From Bacillus proteolyticus (GTDB lineage: Bacteria; Bacillota; Bacilli; Bacillales; Bacillaceae_G): a DNA stretch of 64,000 bases. The stretch is from assembly GCF_001884065.1 (NCBI RefSeq), contig NZ_MACH01000116.1, forward strand, positions 1-64,000. Reading direction: 5' to 3'. A program made the translations under genes and the position numbers. The notes below the pieces were generated by a model. The model saw only the letters and a list, made by a program, of their open reading frames with translations. It did no database searches and was not told the origin of the DNA. Below, piece by piece: positions 54,946-64,000 of the stretch (positions within the stretch are counted from its first letter, which is position 1; every line of letters begins with the position of its first letter).

Positions 54946-57618
54946 TCATCCTTTCTTTAACTTTTTTTGTAAACGATACAGTTCGTTCATCGCTTCTAAA
55001 GGTGTCATATCGAGTAAATCAATTTTTTTAATTTGTGTAAGTACTGCCGTTTCTTTTGCATCTAGAACTAGCTTGTCTTGTTTTTCCAAAGACTTTTCTG
55101 CACTAAAGAAAGATAGTTGTGATTCTTCTTCAGTCTCTACTTTCGTTTCTTGTATTTCTACAGGTTCTTCTTTTACAACTACAGGTTCCGGAGCAACTTC
55201 TTGCACTTTCACTTCTGTGCGCTTTGGAATAATAATTTCTTCTTGTCCTTCTAGCTGCGCTAACACTTCTTTCGCACGAGCGATTAAGCTATCTGGCAAT
55301 TCAGCAAGTTGCGCAACGTGAATTCCGTAACTTTTATCGGCCGCTCCATCTTGAATTTTATGAAGGAAAACTACTTTTCCATTCTCTTCAATAGCTGAAA
55401 CATGTACATTCTTTAGTTGGTCTAAACTTTCTTCTAACACTGTTAATTCATGATAATGTGTAGAGAATAACGTTTTTGCGCCAATTTGGTCATGAATATG
55501 TTCAATAATTGCTTGTGCAAGTGCCATACCATCATACGTAGATGTACCGCGTCCAATTTCATCGAATAAAATTAAACTTCTTTCTGATGCATTTGCAATT
55601 GCATTTTTCGCTTCTAACATTTCAACCATAAATGTACTTTGACCTGAGATTAAATCATCCGCTGCACCAATTCTCGTAAAGATTTGATCGAAGACAGGTA
55701 ATACTGCTTCTGTCGCTGGTACAAAGCAACCAATTTGTGACATAACAGTAACAAGTGCTAATTGTCTCATATACGTACTTTTACCAGACATGTTCGGTCC
55801 TGTAATTAAAAAGACATCCATCTTCTCCGGCATAATACAATCATTCGGTACATACAATTTCCCGTTCAATACTTTTTCAACGACAGGATGACGACCATCT
55901 TTAATAAAGATTTCGCGCTTAGTTGTTAAAACAGGTTTTACAAACTGCTCTTCTTCACTAACTGTCGCAAAGCTTTGCAGTACGTCTAGCTCACTAATTA
56001 CTTTCGCTAAATGCTGTAATTTCGGAATGAATACTTTGACTTCTTCGCGAAGTGCTGTAAATAAATCGTATTCTAATTGCACAATTTTCTCTTCTGCTTC
56101 TAAGATTAATGTTTCTTTTTCTTTTAGTTCATCTGTTATGAAACGCTCTGCATTTGCAAGTGTTTGTTTTCGCTCATAGCGCCCTTCTGGAAGTGCCGCA
56201 AGATTTGCCTTCGTCACTTCAATGTAGTAGCCGAAAATACGGTTGTATCCAATTTTTAATGATTTAACCCCTGTAATATCACGCTCTCGTTTTTCAAGCT
56301 CAGCGATCCACGTTTTCCCGTTTTTACTAACGTAACGATATTGATCAAGCTTGTCATTATAACCGTCTTTAATAATATCTCCATCTTTAATAGAAAGCGG
56401 TGGGTTTTCTTGAATACTTCTTCCTAGCAATTCTGTTAAGCTCTCACATGGATCCGCACCTTGAATTAATCTAGCTGCATAAGCATTATCTAAAAGACTA
56501 ATCGCTTCTAAAATAGCTGGTACTTGAAGTAAAGAACGTCTTAACTGTAATAAGTCCCGTGCATTTACATTACCAAATGCAACTTTCCCTGCTAAACGCT
56601 CTAAATCATATACTTCTTTTAACTTTTCTTTTAAATCTTCACGTAAGAAGTAATCATTTACAAACGTTTCAACCATTTCTAAACGCTCTTCAACTTTTTC
56701 TTTCTGAATAAGCGGACGTTCCATCCACTGTTTTAACATACGACCACCCATAGCTGTTTTCGTTTTATCTAATAGCCATAATAATGATCCTGTTTTTTCT
56801 TTTGTTCGAAGGGTTTCTGTCAGTTCTAAATTTCGCTTTGAATGCACATCAATTTTCATAAACTGGTTCGTATAATAAATTTCCACTGGTTGCAAGTGAT
56901 CTAACGAACGTTTTTGTGTTCTTATCACATAGTTAAATAAGCGTCCAATCGCTTTAATTAACTTTGCTTGTGAAACATTTTTCACAAGCTGTTCTAACCC
57001 TTCCGGAATAGTTGTTGCATCTTCATACGAAATCGTCATTTTTAATGTTTCAGTTAATTTATTTAATTCATCTTTTGAAAATGTAGAATCTACAACAATT
57101 TCTTTTGAACCAGTTGCATACACTTCTAATAAAATATCTTCTACTGAACCCGTTAACAACGTCACTGTATTTTGTCCAGTCGTTAAGTCATTGCAAGCTA
57201 GCGCATAAGATCCATCTTCGAAATGTGTTAATGCTGCTAAGAAGTTATTCTCTTTCTCGTCTATTGTACGCCCTTCCATCATCGTTCCTGGCGTAATTAG
57301 TTGTACTACTTCACGACGTACTACACCTTTAGCTGTTTTTGGATCTTCCACTTGCTCACAAACAGCTACTTTATATCCTTTTTCAACAAGTTGTTCAATA
57401 TAATTTTTAGCTGCATGATGCGGTACACCGCACATCGGTATACGATCACTACTACCACCATCTCGGCTCGTTAATGTAATTTCAAGTTCATGAGCTGCTT
57501 TAACCGCATCTTCAAAGAACATTTCATAAAAATCACCTAATCGGAAAAATAAAAAGGCATCTTGATAGTCTGCCTTAACCTTTAAGTATTGCTGTATCAT
57601 AGGGGTATATTGCGTCAT
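54946..57618 (-). CDS. mutS: DNA mismatch repair protein MutS
   Basis: 890 residues. The mismatch-sensing FYEMF motif is near the N-terminus, and the ATPase motifs [27 protein letters not shown] and STHYHELT are intact. A QLSFF sequence near residue 850 fits the beta-clamp-binding motif of Gram-positive MutS. It is upstream of mutL in one operon; GGAGG site. Confidence 0.98.
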   Translation of the reverse strand: MTQYTPMIQQYLKVKADYQDAFLFFRLGDFYEMFFEDAVKAAHELEITLTSRDGGSSDRIPMCGVPHHAAKNYIEQLVEKGYKVAVCEQVEDPKTAKGVVRREVVQLITPGTMMEGRTIDEKENNFLAALTHFEDGSYALACNDLTTGQNTVTLLTGSVEDILLEVYATGSKEIVVDSTFSKDELNKLTETLKMTISYEDATTIPEGLEQLVKNVSQAKLIKAIGRLFNYVIRTQKRSLDHLQPVEIYYTNQFMKIDVHSKRNLELTETLRTKEKTGSLLWLLDKTKTAMGGRMLKQWMERPLIQKEKVEERLEMVETFVNDYFLREDLKEKLKEVYDLERLAGKVAFGNVNARDLLQLRRSLLQVPAILEAISLLDNAYAARLIQGADPCESLTELLGRSIQENPPLSIKDGDIIKDGYNDKLDQYRYVSKNGKTWIAELEKRERDITGVKSLKIGYNRIFGYYIEVTKANLAALPEGRYERKQTLANAERFITDELKEKETLILEAEEKIVQLEYDLFTALREEVKVFIPKLQHLAKVISELDVLQSFATVSEEEQFVKPVLTTKREIFIKDGRHPVVEKVLNGKLYVPNDCIMPEKMDVFLITGPNMSGKSTYMRQLALVTVMSQIGCFVPATEAVLPVFDQIFTRIGAADDLISGQSTFMVEMLEAKNAIANASERSLILFDEIGRGTSTYDGMALAQAIIEHIHDQIGAKTLFSTHYHELTVLEESLDQLKNVHVSAIEENGKVVFLHKIQDGAADKSYGIHVAQLAELPDSLIARAKEVLAQLEGQEEIIIPKRTEVKVQEVAPEPVVVKEEPVEIQETKVETEEESQLSFFSAEKSLEKQDKLVLDAKETAVLTQIKKIDLLDMTPLEAMNELYRLQKKLKKG

Positions 57619-57763
57619 GTCTTTCCTCCATAATTCTTACATAATAATCTATATTCATATATGTCACACTTCACGGACACCCATATCTCCTATTTCAGGA
57701 GTCTTTCCTCATTATAGCACATTTCATAAGAAATCATGTTCATTCAGCACCACTTATGTAATG

Positions 57764-57797
57764 TAAAAAGCTAGGAAGAACTTCTCCCTAGCTTTCT
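57764..57797 (-). terminator. Terminator after cotE
   Basis: AAAGCTAGG pairs with CCTAGCTTT (one internal mismatch pair) around GAAGAACTTCT, next to the cotE stop. Confidence 0.8.
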
Positions 57798-57798
57798 A

Positions 57799-58341
57799 TT
57801 ACTCTTCTTCTGCATCGACGATAAAGTTCGGATCTAATTCTTCAAACTCATCATCATCGATTTGAAAATCCTCGTCTGATTCTACGCAACCTTCAGGATT
57901 TACACTTACACAAATTTTCGTTTCTCCAACTACTTCTGTTACAAATTCACGTTCTACCGTCACAACAATTTTATTACCATTTGGTGATACAAGAGCTTCT
58001 AAACAATTTGGCGGTTGAATTACACGAGCAATAATTTCTAAATCGTCACCCGAGAAGTTTTTATCACGATACCCAATGCTTACTTCGTCAGTGTAGTTAA
58101 CACGCTCTGTTACAACTTCGGTCTTTGTGTTTCCATCAAATGAATACCAAGTGTTTACATCATAGAAACCTTCAATTTCCACATGTTTTCCATTCTTTCT
58201 CGCTTCGTACGAATGGTTAATTACCCAGCACCCTAAAATACTTGTTGGCTCATTATTCGATTCACATGTATGCGTTGACTTTGTATACTTACGTCCTTTT
58301 CCAACCACTGCTTTTGTAATAATCTCTCTAAATTCGGACAT
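57799..58341 (-). CDS. cotE: Spore coat morphogenetic protein CotE
   Basis: 180 residues. CotE builds the outer coat scaffold and, in the B. cereus group, helps attach the exosporium. The N-terminus [19 protein letters not shown] and the very acidic C-terminus ([18 protein letters not shown]) are characteristic. GAGGAGGG site. It stands between ricA and mutS as in B. subtilis. Confidence 0.97.
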   Translation of the reverse strand: MSEFREIITKAVVGKGRKYTKSTHTCESNNEPTSILGCWVINHSYEARKNGKHVEIEGFYDVNTWYSFDGNTKTEVVTERVNYTDEVSIGYRDKNFSGDDLEIIARVIQPPNCLEALVSPNGNKIVVTVEREFVTEVVGETKICVSVNPEGCVESDEDFQIDDDEFEELDPNFIVDAEEE

Positions 58342-58437
58342 TCGTAACCCTCCTCAATCACTATTCACTTAATCATATGCGTGACAATAGCGGAATGTGT
58401 CATTCTTTTTTTGAGAAGAATTTACGTTATAACCCAT

Positions 58438-58471
58438 AAAAAAAAGAGATGTCAATAAGACATCTCTTTAA
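58438..58471 (-). terminator. Terminator after ricA
   Basis: AAAGAGATGTC-AATAA-GACATCTCTTT with an A/T-run on each side. It contains the ricA stop codon. Confidence 0.85.
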
Positions 58472-58899
58472 CAACCACAATTTCCTTTTTTACTTTCTAC
58501 TGCTGCACCAGTTTCACCCTTCAACACATCGCCACCAGTTGAAGCTAATACTTCATCTGTTACATTGTTAGAAATCGTACTAGCAACTAGCTGCAGTAAA
58601 TCATTTACATATGTTTGTGAAGATTTAAACTCCTGCACAACTGGGATACTATCTAAATTATCTTGAAGCGCATCAATTTCAGCTTCTACTTTTTTCAAAG
58701 CTTCCCATTTTCCATAATGTTGTAAGTTAACTGCTTGTTTTTGCAAAGCTTTAATTTCATCAATTGCTCGCTTTACATTTTCATTTTTATGAATTTGTGC
58801 TTCTGCTCGCTTAAAGAAGTCGACTTCTTCTGTTTCAGAGATCATTTTCGCTAATTCTTTCGCTTGCTCAACAATTTCATCTTTCGTATATACTTTCAT
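58468..58899 (-). CDS. ricA: RicA (YmcA), subunit of the RicAFT RNA-maturation complex
   Basis: 143 residues. A YlbF/YmcA-family helical protein with the core FFKRAEAQIHKNENVKRAID. The C-terminus ends NCGC, fitting its role with YlbF and YaaT in a [4Fe-4S]-bearing complex that affects RNase Y, sporulation, competence and biofilm formation in B. subtilis. It begins 3 bases after the miaB stop. Confidence 0.95.
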   Translation of the reverse strand: MKVYTKDEIVEQAKELAKMISETEEVDFFKRAEAQIHKNENVKRAIDEIKALQKQAVNLQHYGKWEALKKVEAEIDALQDNLDSIPVVQEFKSSQTYVNDLLQLVASTISNNVTDEVLASTGGDVLKGETGAAVESKKGNCGC

Positions 58900-58902
58900 C
58901 TA

Positions 58903-60432
58903 TTATTTCACCTCAATCGGCTCCTTAACCAATTCCCCGTTAAGTGACCAAGTTTTTGCTTCCGTTACTTTTACTTTCACAAGCTGACCAATTAAAGATT
59001 TTGAAGCAACGAAGTTTACAAGTTTATTCGTACGTGTATACCCCGCAAGTACTTCAGGATTATTTTTACTTTCTCCATCAACTAATACTTCTACAACTTG
59101 CCCTATATAACGCTTATTCTTATTAACAGCATATTCATTCACTAGTGTATTTAAGCGTTGTAATCGCTCTTTCTTCACTTCCATCGGCACATTATCTTTC
59201 ATTTTTGCAGCTGGTGTACCCTCGCGCGGGGAATAAATAAATGTAAATGCCGTATCAAATCCTACTTCACGATATAGCGACATCGTTTCTTCAAATTGCT
59301 CATCCGTTTCATTTGGGAAACCAACGATAATATCCGTTGTTAGGACTGCATTCGGAATCGTTTCTTTAATTTTTCGTACAAGCTCTAAATAATGCTCACG
59401 CGAATATTTACGCGCCATAATTTTAAGCATATCTGTACTACCAGATTGAACTGGTAAGTGGATATGTTCTACGAGGTTACCACCTTTTCCAAGAACATCA
59501 ATTAAATGATCGTCAAAATCACGTGGATGACTTGTTGTAAAACGAATACGTGCGATATCGATTTTACGAAGTTCATCCATTAAATCGCCAAGACCATATT
59601 GTATGTCTTCAAAGTCTTTACCGTATGCGTTTACGTTTTGTCCAAGTAACGTAATTTCTTTATAACCGTTCGCTGCTAAATGGCGAATTTCTTTAATAAT
59701 ATCTTCTGGACGTCTGCTGCGCTCTTTTCCGCGTGTATACGGTACAATACAATATGTACAGAACTTATCACAGCCATACATAATATTTACCCAAGCTTTA
59801 ATATCACCACGACGTACTTTCGGAAGGTTTTCAATTACGTCCCCTTCTTTTGACCAAACTTCAACCACCGTCTCTTTTGAGAACATTGCGTCCTTTAAGA
59901 TATACGGTAATCTATGAATATTATGTGTACCAAACACCATATCTACATGCTGATTTTTTTGCATAATTTTATTTACAACAGATTCCTCTTGAGACATACA
60001 ACCACATACACCAATTAAAAGATCCGGGTTTCTTCGCTTTAATGATTTTAAATGACCAAGTTCACCGAACACTTTATTTTCAGCATTTTCACGGATTGCA
60101 CAAGTATTCAATAAAATGACATCGGCCTCTTCAGTTGAAAAAGTTGGCTCATATCCAAGTGTTGTAAAAATCCCCGCCATTACTTCAGTATCATGCTCAT
60201 TCATTTGGCAGCCATATGTACGAATGTAAAACTTTCTTCCTGCGCCAAAATTGCGGAACTCTTCAGGTAAGCCAAAATCTCGTTCAATTTTAACTTCTTC
60301 TTTCCCACGCTTTTTTGCCTCTTTCAAGGAAGGTGGTTTGTATACACTTTCAAAGTATTTACTATAATCTTTCTCTTCTTTTTTCGTAGAGGAATTTGCT
60401 TGTTGACTTGCTAATCGTTGTTGCTCGTTCAT
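58903..60432 (-). CDS. miaB: tRNA methylthiotransferase MiaB
   Basis: 509 residues. Radical SAM enzyme that adds the methylthio group to i6A37 made by MiaA. Domains: UPF0004 with three cysteines ([27 protein letters not shown]), radical [18 protein letters not shown], then a TRAM domain at the end. The ATG at 60432 follows GAAAGGAG; 15 extra upstream codons in the frame have no site. Confidence 0.97.
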   Translation of the reverse strand: MNEQQRLASQQANSSTKKEEKDYSKYFESVYKPPSLKEAKKRGKEEVKIERDFGLPEEFRNFGAGRKFYIRTYGCQMNEHDTEVMAGIFTTLGYEPTFSTEEADVILLNTCAIRENAENKVFGELGHLKSLKRRNPDLLIGVCGCMSQEESVVNKIMQKNQHVDMVFGTHNIHRLPYILKDAMFSKETVVEVWSKEGDVIENLPKVRRGDIKAWVNIMYGCDKFCTYCIVPYTRGKERSRRPEDIIKEIRHLAANGYKEITLLGQNVNAYGKDFEDIQYGLGDLMDELRKIDIARIRFTTSHPRDFDDHLIDVLGKGGNLVEHIHLPVQSGSTDMLKIMARKYSREHYLELVRKIKETIPNAVLTTDIIVGFPNETDEQFEETMSLYREVGFDTAFTFIYSPREGTPAAKMKDNVPMEVKKERLQRLNTLVNEYAVNKNKRYIGQVVEVLVDGESKNNPEVLAGYTRTNKLVNFVASKSLIGQLVKVKVTEAKTWSLNGELVKEPIEVK

Positions 60433-60477
60433 CGGTAATCTCCTTTCACCCTTAACTATACACACTCTGTAGTCCAT

Positions 60478-60861
60478 TTTAATGCGCTTAGACCCATCTC
60501 AATGATGTTAGATAGCTTGAGAGATAACTTGCCCTTTGAAACTTGAGTAATCGATCTAATCATCCGTAAGAATGAAGTCTTCCCCACACCAATAGACATT
60601 CCCTTTTTAGTATTTCACCTTGTCCTACCCAAAAGCATATTGCTTTATCCCTATACACATTATCATAGTATAGAGCCTTTAGCCAATTTTAACGAAGAAG
60701 CATTCTTATCCTATTTTACATTTTACAGTTAATGAACATGCTATTTCTATACAACGATTTATATATTATTTTATCATTCTGAATTTTCCAAGTAAACAAA
60801 TCTATTCATTATTTTTATTCATTCAAAAAAGGTTGCCAAGTGGCAACCTTTTCTTTTAGCA
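60478..60861. other. Intergenic stretch between miaB and korB
   Basis: 384 bases. A minus-strand frame of 47 codons (60456-60599, MSIGVGKTSFLRMIRSITQV) runs up to the miaB leader, but its ribosome site is fused to the ATG, so I do not call it. The right end is the korB terminator. Confidence 0.5.
60825..60857 (-). terminator. Terminator after korB
   Basis: AAAAGGTTGCCA pairs with TGGCAACCTTTT around a 2-3 base loop just downstream of the korB stop. Confidence 0.9.
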
Positions 60862-61728
60862 TTACATAAATTCAGCAACAAGCTCATCAAACATTTTCTG
60901 ATCCATATTCAAATCAGCTTGCACTAAAGGCTTTTCGCTATAGTCTTTTACAAGCTCTTGGTAAGAAGGCTGCTTTGTATTTTGATAAATTAAACCAGTT
61001 ACTAACCCGTTCTTTTCCATTAATGTTTGCATAGCCATCATGCGGTTAGATGGATCATATCCTTCTACTGTACTTAGTTTCGTTAAATTCTCTTTAAACC
61101 AATCATAAGTATTTACTTTATTGTAAGTAACACATGGACTAAATACGTTAATTAATGAAAATCCTTTATGATTAATACCAGCTTCAATAATTTGTGTTAA
61201 TTCTTTTAAATCACTTGAAAAACTTTGCGCCACAAATGTCGCACCAGCTGTTAAAGCCATTTCCATAACATTTAGTGATGGTTCAATTGAACCTTGTGGT
61301 GTACTTTTCGTTTTAAATCCAGCTTCACTACGTGGTGAAGTTTGACCTTTTGTCAATCCGTAAATTTGGTTATCCATTACGATATACGTAATGTCAATGT
61401 TACGACGAATAGAATGGATTGTATGTCCCATACCAATCGCAAAACCATCACCGTCACCACCTGATGCGATAACTGTTAAATCACGATTTGCCATCTTCAC
61501 ACCTTGTGCGATTGGAAGAGCACGTCCATGAATACTATGCAAACCATATGAATTAATATAACCTGAAATACGACCTGAACAGCCGATACCAGAAATAACA
61601 GCTAGTTCATCTGGATTTAAACCAACGTTAGCTGCCGCACGTTGAATCGCAGCTTGTACTGAGAAGTCTCCGCAACCTGGGCACCAGTTCGGTTTTACAC
61701 TGTTACGAAAGTCCTTAAATGTTGCCAT
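60862..61728 (-). CDS. korB: 2-oxoacid:ferredoxin oxidoreductase, beta subunit
   Basis: 288 residues. Binds thiamine diphosphate and an iron-sulphur cluster: Cys16 and Cys19 in WCPGCGDFSVQ, GIGCSGRISG, and the TPP-Mg motif GDGDGFAIGMGH...DNQIYGLTKGQ. It oxidatively decarboxylates 2-oxoacids (probably 2-oxoglutarate) with ferredoxin. It overlaps korA by 14 bases. Confidence 0.94.
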   Translation of the reverse strand: MATFKDFRNSVKPNWCPGCGDFSVQAAIQRAAANVGLNPDELAVISGIGCSGRISGYINSYGLHSIHGRALPIAQGVKMANRDLTVIASGGDGDGFAIGMGHTIHSIRRNIDITYIVMDNQIYGLTKGQTSPRSEAGFKTKSTPQGSIEPSLNVMEMALTAGATFVAQSFSSDLKELTQIIEAGINHKGFSLINVFSPCVTYNKVNTYDWFKENLTKLSTVEGYDPSNRMMAMQTLMEKNGLVTGLIYQNTKQPSYQELVKDYSEKPLVQADLNMDQKMFDELVAEFM

Positions 61729-63472
61729 TTAATACAACCCCTTTTTTGCATTCGTTGTAAATCTCTTTCGGTAAGAATGGGTTTCCGTCATATTTTAAAA
61801 GACTAGAAATTTTCTCACCATTACCAAGATTCATTTTCATAATGTTAGCAAGCTGACCAGTTGCATTGTTTTCTACTACCACTACACGCTTCGCTTTTTT
61901 CACAAGTGGATCGATTTCAGCTGTTGGGAAAGGATGAATTAAACGTACATGAGCATGGTTTACTTTCATTCCTTCTTGTTCCAAACGCTGCATTGCCTCT
62001 TCGATCGCACCACGTGTTGAGTTAAAACCAACTAGCAATACGTCTGCGTCATCATGCTTAACATTTTTATAAACAGGGGTATTAAACTTTAAGTTCTCCA
62101 TTTTACGGAAACGTTTGTCCATTTGATTTTTACGGTTTATTGCTGATTCAGATGGTTTACCCGTTTCATCATGTTCTACACCTGTAACATGGTGAATACC
62201 ATTTTTCATACCAGGTAAAACACGTGGTGAAACGCCGTCTTCTGTTACTTCATAACGTTTGAAGTATGCTTTATTTTCACGTTCTGGTAATTCTACTTCT
62301 AAGTCAAGCTTACCACGACGAATTTCCACTTTATCTAACGTAAGTGGTTCTACAGTTTGTTTCCCTAAAGAAAGCTGTAAATCTGTTAAGAAAATAACAG
62401 GCACTTGATATTCTTCTGCTAAGTTAAACGCTTCTACAATATCATAGAAAGCTTCTTCAACTGTACTTGGCGCCATTACGATTTTTGGAATTTCACCATG
62501 CGTTCCGTAAATCATAGCCATTAAGTCAGACTGCTCTTGTTTTGTTGGTAAGCCCGTACTTGGACCACCACGTTGTGTATCAATGATAACTAGCGGTGTT
62601 TCAGTAATACCTGCTAAACCTATTGCTTCCATCATTAAAGAAAGACCAGGACCAGCAGATGCAGTTAATGTACGAACACCAGCGTAGTTTGCACCGATTG
62701 CCATTGTACAAGCTGCGATTTCATCCTCAGTTTGGATTACTGTCCCGCCGACTTTCGGTAACTTTTTAATTAAGTATTCCATAATTTCAGATGCAGGTGT
62801 GATTGGATATGCAGACATAAAGCGAGCACCACCAGCTACTGCACCGAATGCGATTGCGTCGTTTCCAATCATAAACATGCGTTTCTTACCGTCAGCTTTT
62901 TCAAGCTGCATCATGTTTACTTTTTCACCAAGCAATTCTTTCATATATTGAGAGCCGCGTTTAATGGCTTCCATATTCTTTTGAACGACTTGCTCTCCTT
63001 TACGACCAAAGATTTCTTCAACAACCTCTAAATACGCTGTTTCGTCTAATCCTAATACCGCACTAGATGCCCCAACAGCAACCATGTTTTTCATTAGTGA
63101 TGTGCCTAACTCTGAAGCAATATCTGTAAACGGTATCACATATAGATTTACATCTGTATTATCAGGTATTGTTGGATTAAATTTCGCATCCGCAACTACA
63201 ATTCCGCCCGGACGTAGTTCGTGGAAGTTAAAATCAATTGTTTCTTGATCAAAAGCAATTAAAATATCTAAATCATCTGAGATCGCGCGTACTTCTGTTG
63301 TACTTACACGAATTTTATTATTTGTATGGCCGCCTTTAATACGTGATGAGAAGTGGCGGTAACCGTATAGGTAATATCCTAATCGGTTTAATGCAATACA
63401 GAAGATTTCCCCTGTACTTTCAATTCCTTCACCTTGTTGGCCTCCAACTTTCCATGAAAGTTGACTAATCAT
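61715..63472 (-). CDS. korA: 2-oxoacid:ferredoxin oxidoreductase, alpha subunit (gamma-fused)
   Basis: 585 residues. An N-terminal gamma-type domain (GGQQGEGIESTGEIF) is fused to the alpha domain (GNDAIAFGAVAGGARFMSAY, then PITPASEIMEYL). The gamma-alpha fusion is the usual form in aerobic Gram-positives and forms an alpha2beta2 enzyme. TAGGAG site before ATG. Confidence 0.94.
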   Translation of the reverse strand: MISQLSWKVGGQQGEGIESTGEIFCIALNRLGYYLYGYRHFSSRIKGGHTNNKIRVSTTEVRAISDDLDILIAFDQETIDFNFHELRPGGIVVADAKFNPTIPDNTDVNLYVIPFTDIASELGTSLMKNMVAVGASSAVLGLDETAYLEVVEEIFGRKGEQVVQKNMEAIKRGSQYMKELLGEKVNMMQLEKADGKKRMFMIGNDAIAFGAVAGGARFMSAYPITPASEIMEYLIKKLPKVGGTVIQTEDEIAACTMAIGANYAGVRTLTASAGPGLSLMMEAIGLAGITETPLVIIDTQRGGPSTGLPTKQEQSDLMAMIYGTHGEIPKIVMAPSTVEEAFYDIVEAFNLAEEYQVPVIFLTDLQLSLGKQTVEPLTLDKVEIRRGKLDLEVELPERENKAYFKRYEVTEDGVSPRVLPGMKNGIHHVTGVEHDETGKPSESAINRKNQMDKRFRKMENLKFNTPVYKNVKHDDADVLLVGFNSTRGAIEEAMQRLEQEGMKVNHAHVRLIHPFPTAEIDPLVKKAKRVVVVENNATGQLANIMKMNLGNGEKISSLLKYDGNPFLPKEIYNECKKGVVLNGNI

Positions 63473-63699
63473 CTCCTACACCCCTTTTGGCTGCATTCAT
63501 TGTAGTGTATTTTTTTACAGTATTAGTTTAGCATTTTTTATACAAATAAACTACAATGGACGCAAATTATGCCTCTTCTGATTTCCCTGAATCTTTAGTA
63601 TAAAGCTATTTCGTTTACCATTCTAGTATTAGGTCTTAAAAAAATCAATAAATTCAAGTGGGTTTATTTTAATTTTTCTGAATTTTTAAAACACAACCT

Positions 63700-63999
63700 T
63701 TAGAACGTTACACAGTCAACAAAATTTTTATACAAAAATCGATCTACAGTTGATTCACTATACTTTTTACACAGGTGATTAATTATATTTTCATAATCCC
63801 TATATGCTTCTACACCTACAACGGTTTCTAAAATCCCATCAAAATCAGAACCGAATCCTATATTTTTTTCTCCACCTAATGAACAAATATGTTCCACATG
63901 TCTTAATATATCTGCTATATTCGCTTGTCTTTCATTCGTTAAAAACTGCGGTACGAATGTAATACCAATAATGCTATTTTTCTTTATGAGAGCTCTTAT
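63700..63999 (-). CDS. Membrane dipeptidase (peptidase M19), C-terminal part
   Basis: The gene runs off the right edge; 99 codons are visible. The strand IIGITFVPQFL and the following IGFGSDFDGI are the conserved metal and substrate region of the M19 renal-dipeptidase family. The frame is open to the edge. A GTG at 63897 is internal and not the true start. Confidence 0.85.
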   Translation of the reverse strand: MRALIKKNSIIGITFVPQFLTNERQANIADILRHVEHICSLGGEKNIGFGSDFDGILETVVGVEAYRDYENIINHLCKKYSESTVDRFLYKNFVDCVTF

Positions 64000-64000
64000 T

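Noticed and set aside
60456-60599. 47-codon frame upstream of miaB (MSIGVGKTSFLR)
   Set aside because: Its purine-rich site directly abuts the ATG, and GKTS without a P-loop fold is not evidence of function.
1-64000. Riboswitches, T-boxes, tRNA or rRNA genes, insertion sequences and prophage genes
   Set aside because: The leaders and gaps were read for conserved motifs, cloverleaf ends, transposase motifs and phage structural genes; none could be supported.

Overview
The window is chromosomal DNA from a low-GC, spore-forming Firmicute. It fits the Bacillus cereus group best. The supporting signs are an exosporium-type collagen-like protein beside hfq, the spore coat gene cotE, bacillithiol (bshB2) and catecholate-siderophore (Feu-type) genes, strong AGGAGG ribosome binding sites, many TTG/GTG starts, and T-rich hairpin terminators after most transcription units. 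Nearly all calls rest on motifs read directly in the translations; no database search was possible. LAYOUT. 1-2.9 kb: 3' part of a collagen-like gene, then hfq and miaA. 2.5-6 kb: a small unknown gene and an exported SH3/3D cell-wall protein. 4.2-7.9 kb: the fructose operon fruR-fruK-fruA with its own promoter and operator repeats. 7.9-14.4 kb: single metabolic genes (iron alcohol dehydrogenase, DUF420 protein, two small membrane-protein genes, amino-acid permease, M20 amidohydrolase, metallophosphoesterase). 14.6-16.3 kb: formate/nitrite-type channel, HU protein and a GNAT acetyltransferase. 16.5-19.8 kb: copper regulon csoR, copZ and copA with three CsoR-like operators. 19.9-25.6 kb: repeat hairpins, an unknown small exported protein, and an iron-siderophore uptake operon (binding protein, two permeases, ATPase, esterase) behind a Fur box. 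25.7-30 kb: DNA repair (exoA; the alkylation-response operon adaA-adaB-alkA) and pepT. 30-38 kb: a YczE-type membrane protein, two small enzymes, a VOC protein, a ten-helix PAS-GGDEF-EAL protein, a DUF2515 protein and an overlapping membrane protein. 37.7-42.5 kb: lrgAB-type holin/antiholin-like genes with a MocR regulator, an alpha/beta hydrolase and bshB2. 42.7-49 kb: a decayed fragment, a chemoreceptor, a COG2509-like flavoprotein and a lipoteichoic-acid-synthase-type enzyme. 49-52.7 kb: a large TPR plus dynamin-like GTPase and a tiny basic protein. 53-64 kb: the conserved block mutL, mutS, cotE, ricA, miaB, korB, korA and the end of a dipeptidase gene. HOW IT FITS TOGETHER. In Bacillus subtilis, mutSL and miaA-hfq flank a variable region that there carries the pks cluster. 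Here the same two anchors bracket about 50 kb of different, mostly modular cargo, so the middle of the window looks like the accessory content of a shared insertion hot spot. Three units form coherent circuits: copper sensing and export, siderophore-iron uptake and release, and adaptive repair of alkylation damage. No tRNA, rRNA, insertion sequence, prophage or CRISPR array was seen. The least explained items are the TPR-GTPase with a substituted G3 motif, the hairpin repeats with a conserved loop, two decayed gene fragments, and a 38-codon membrane protein gene.
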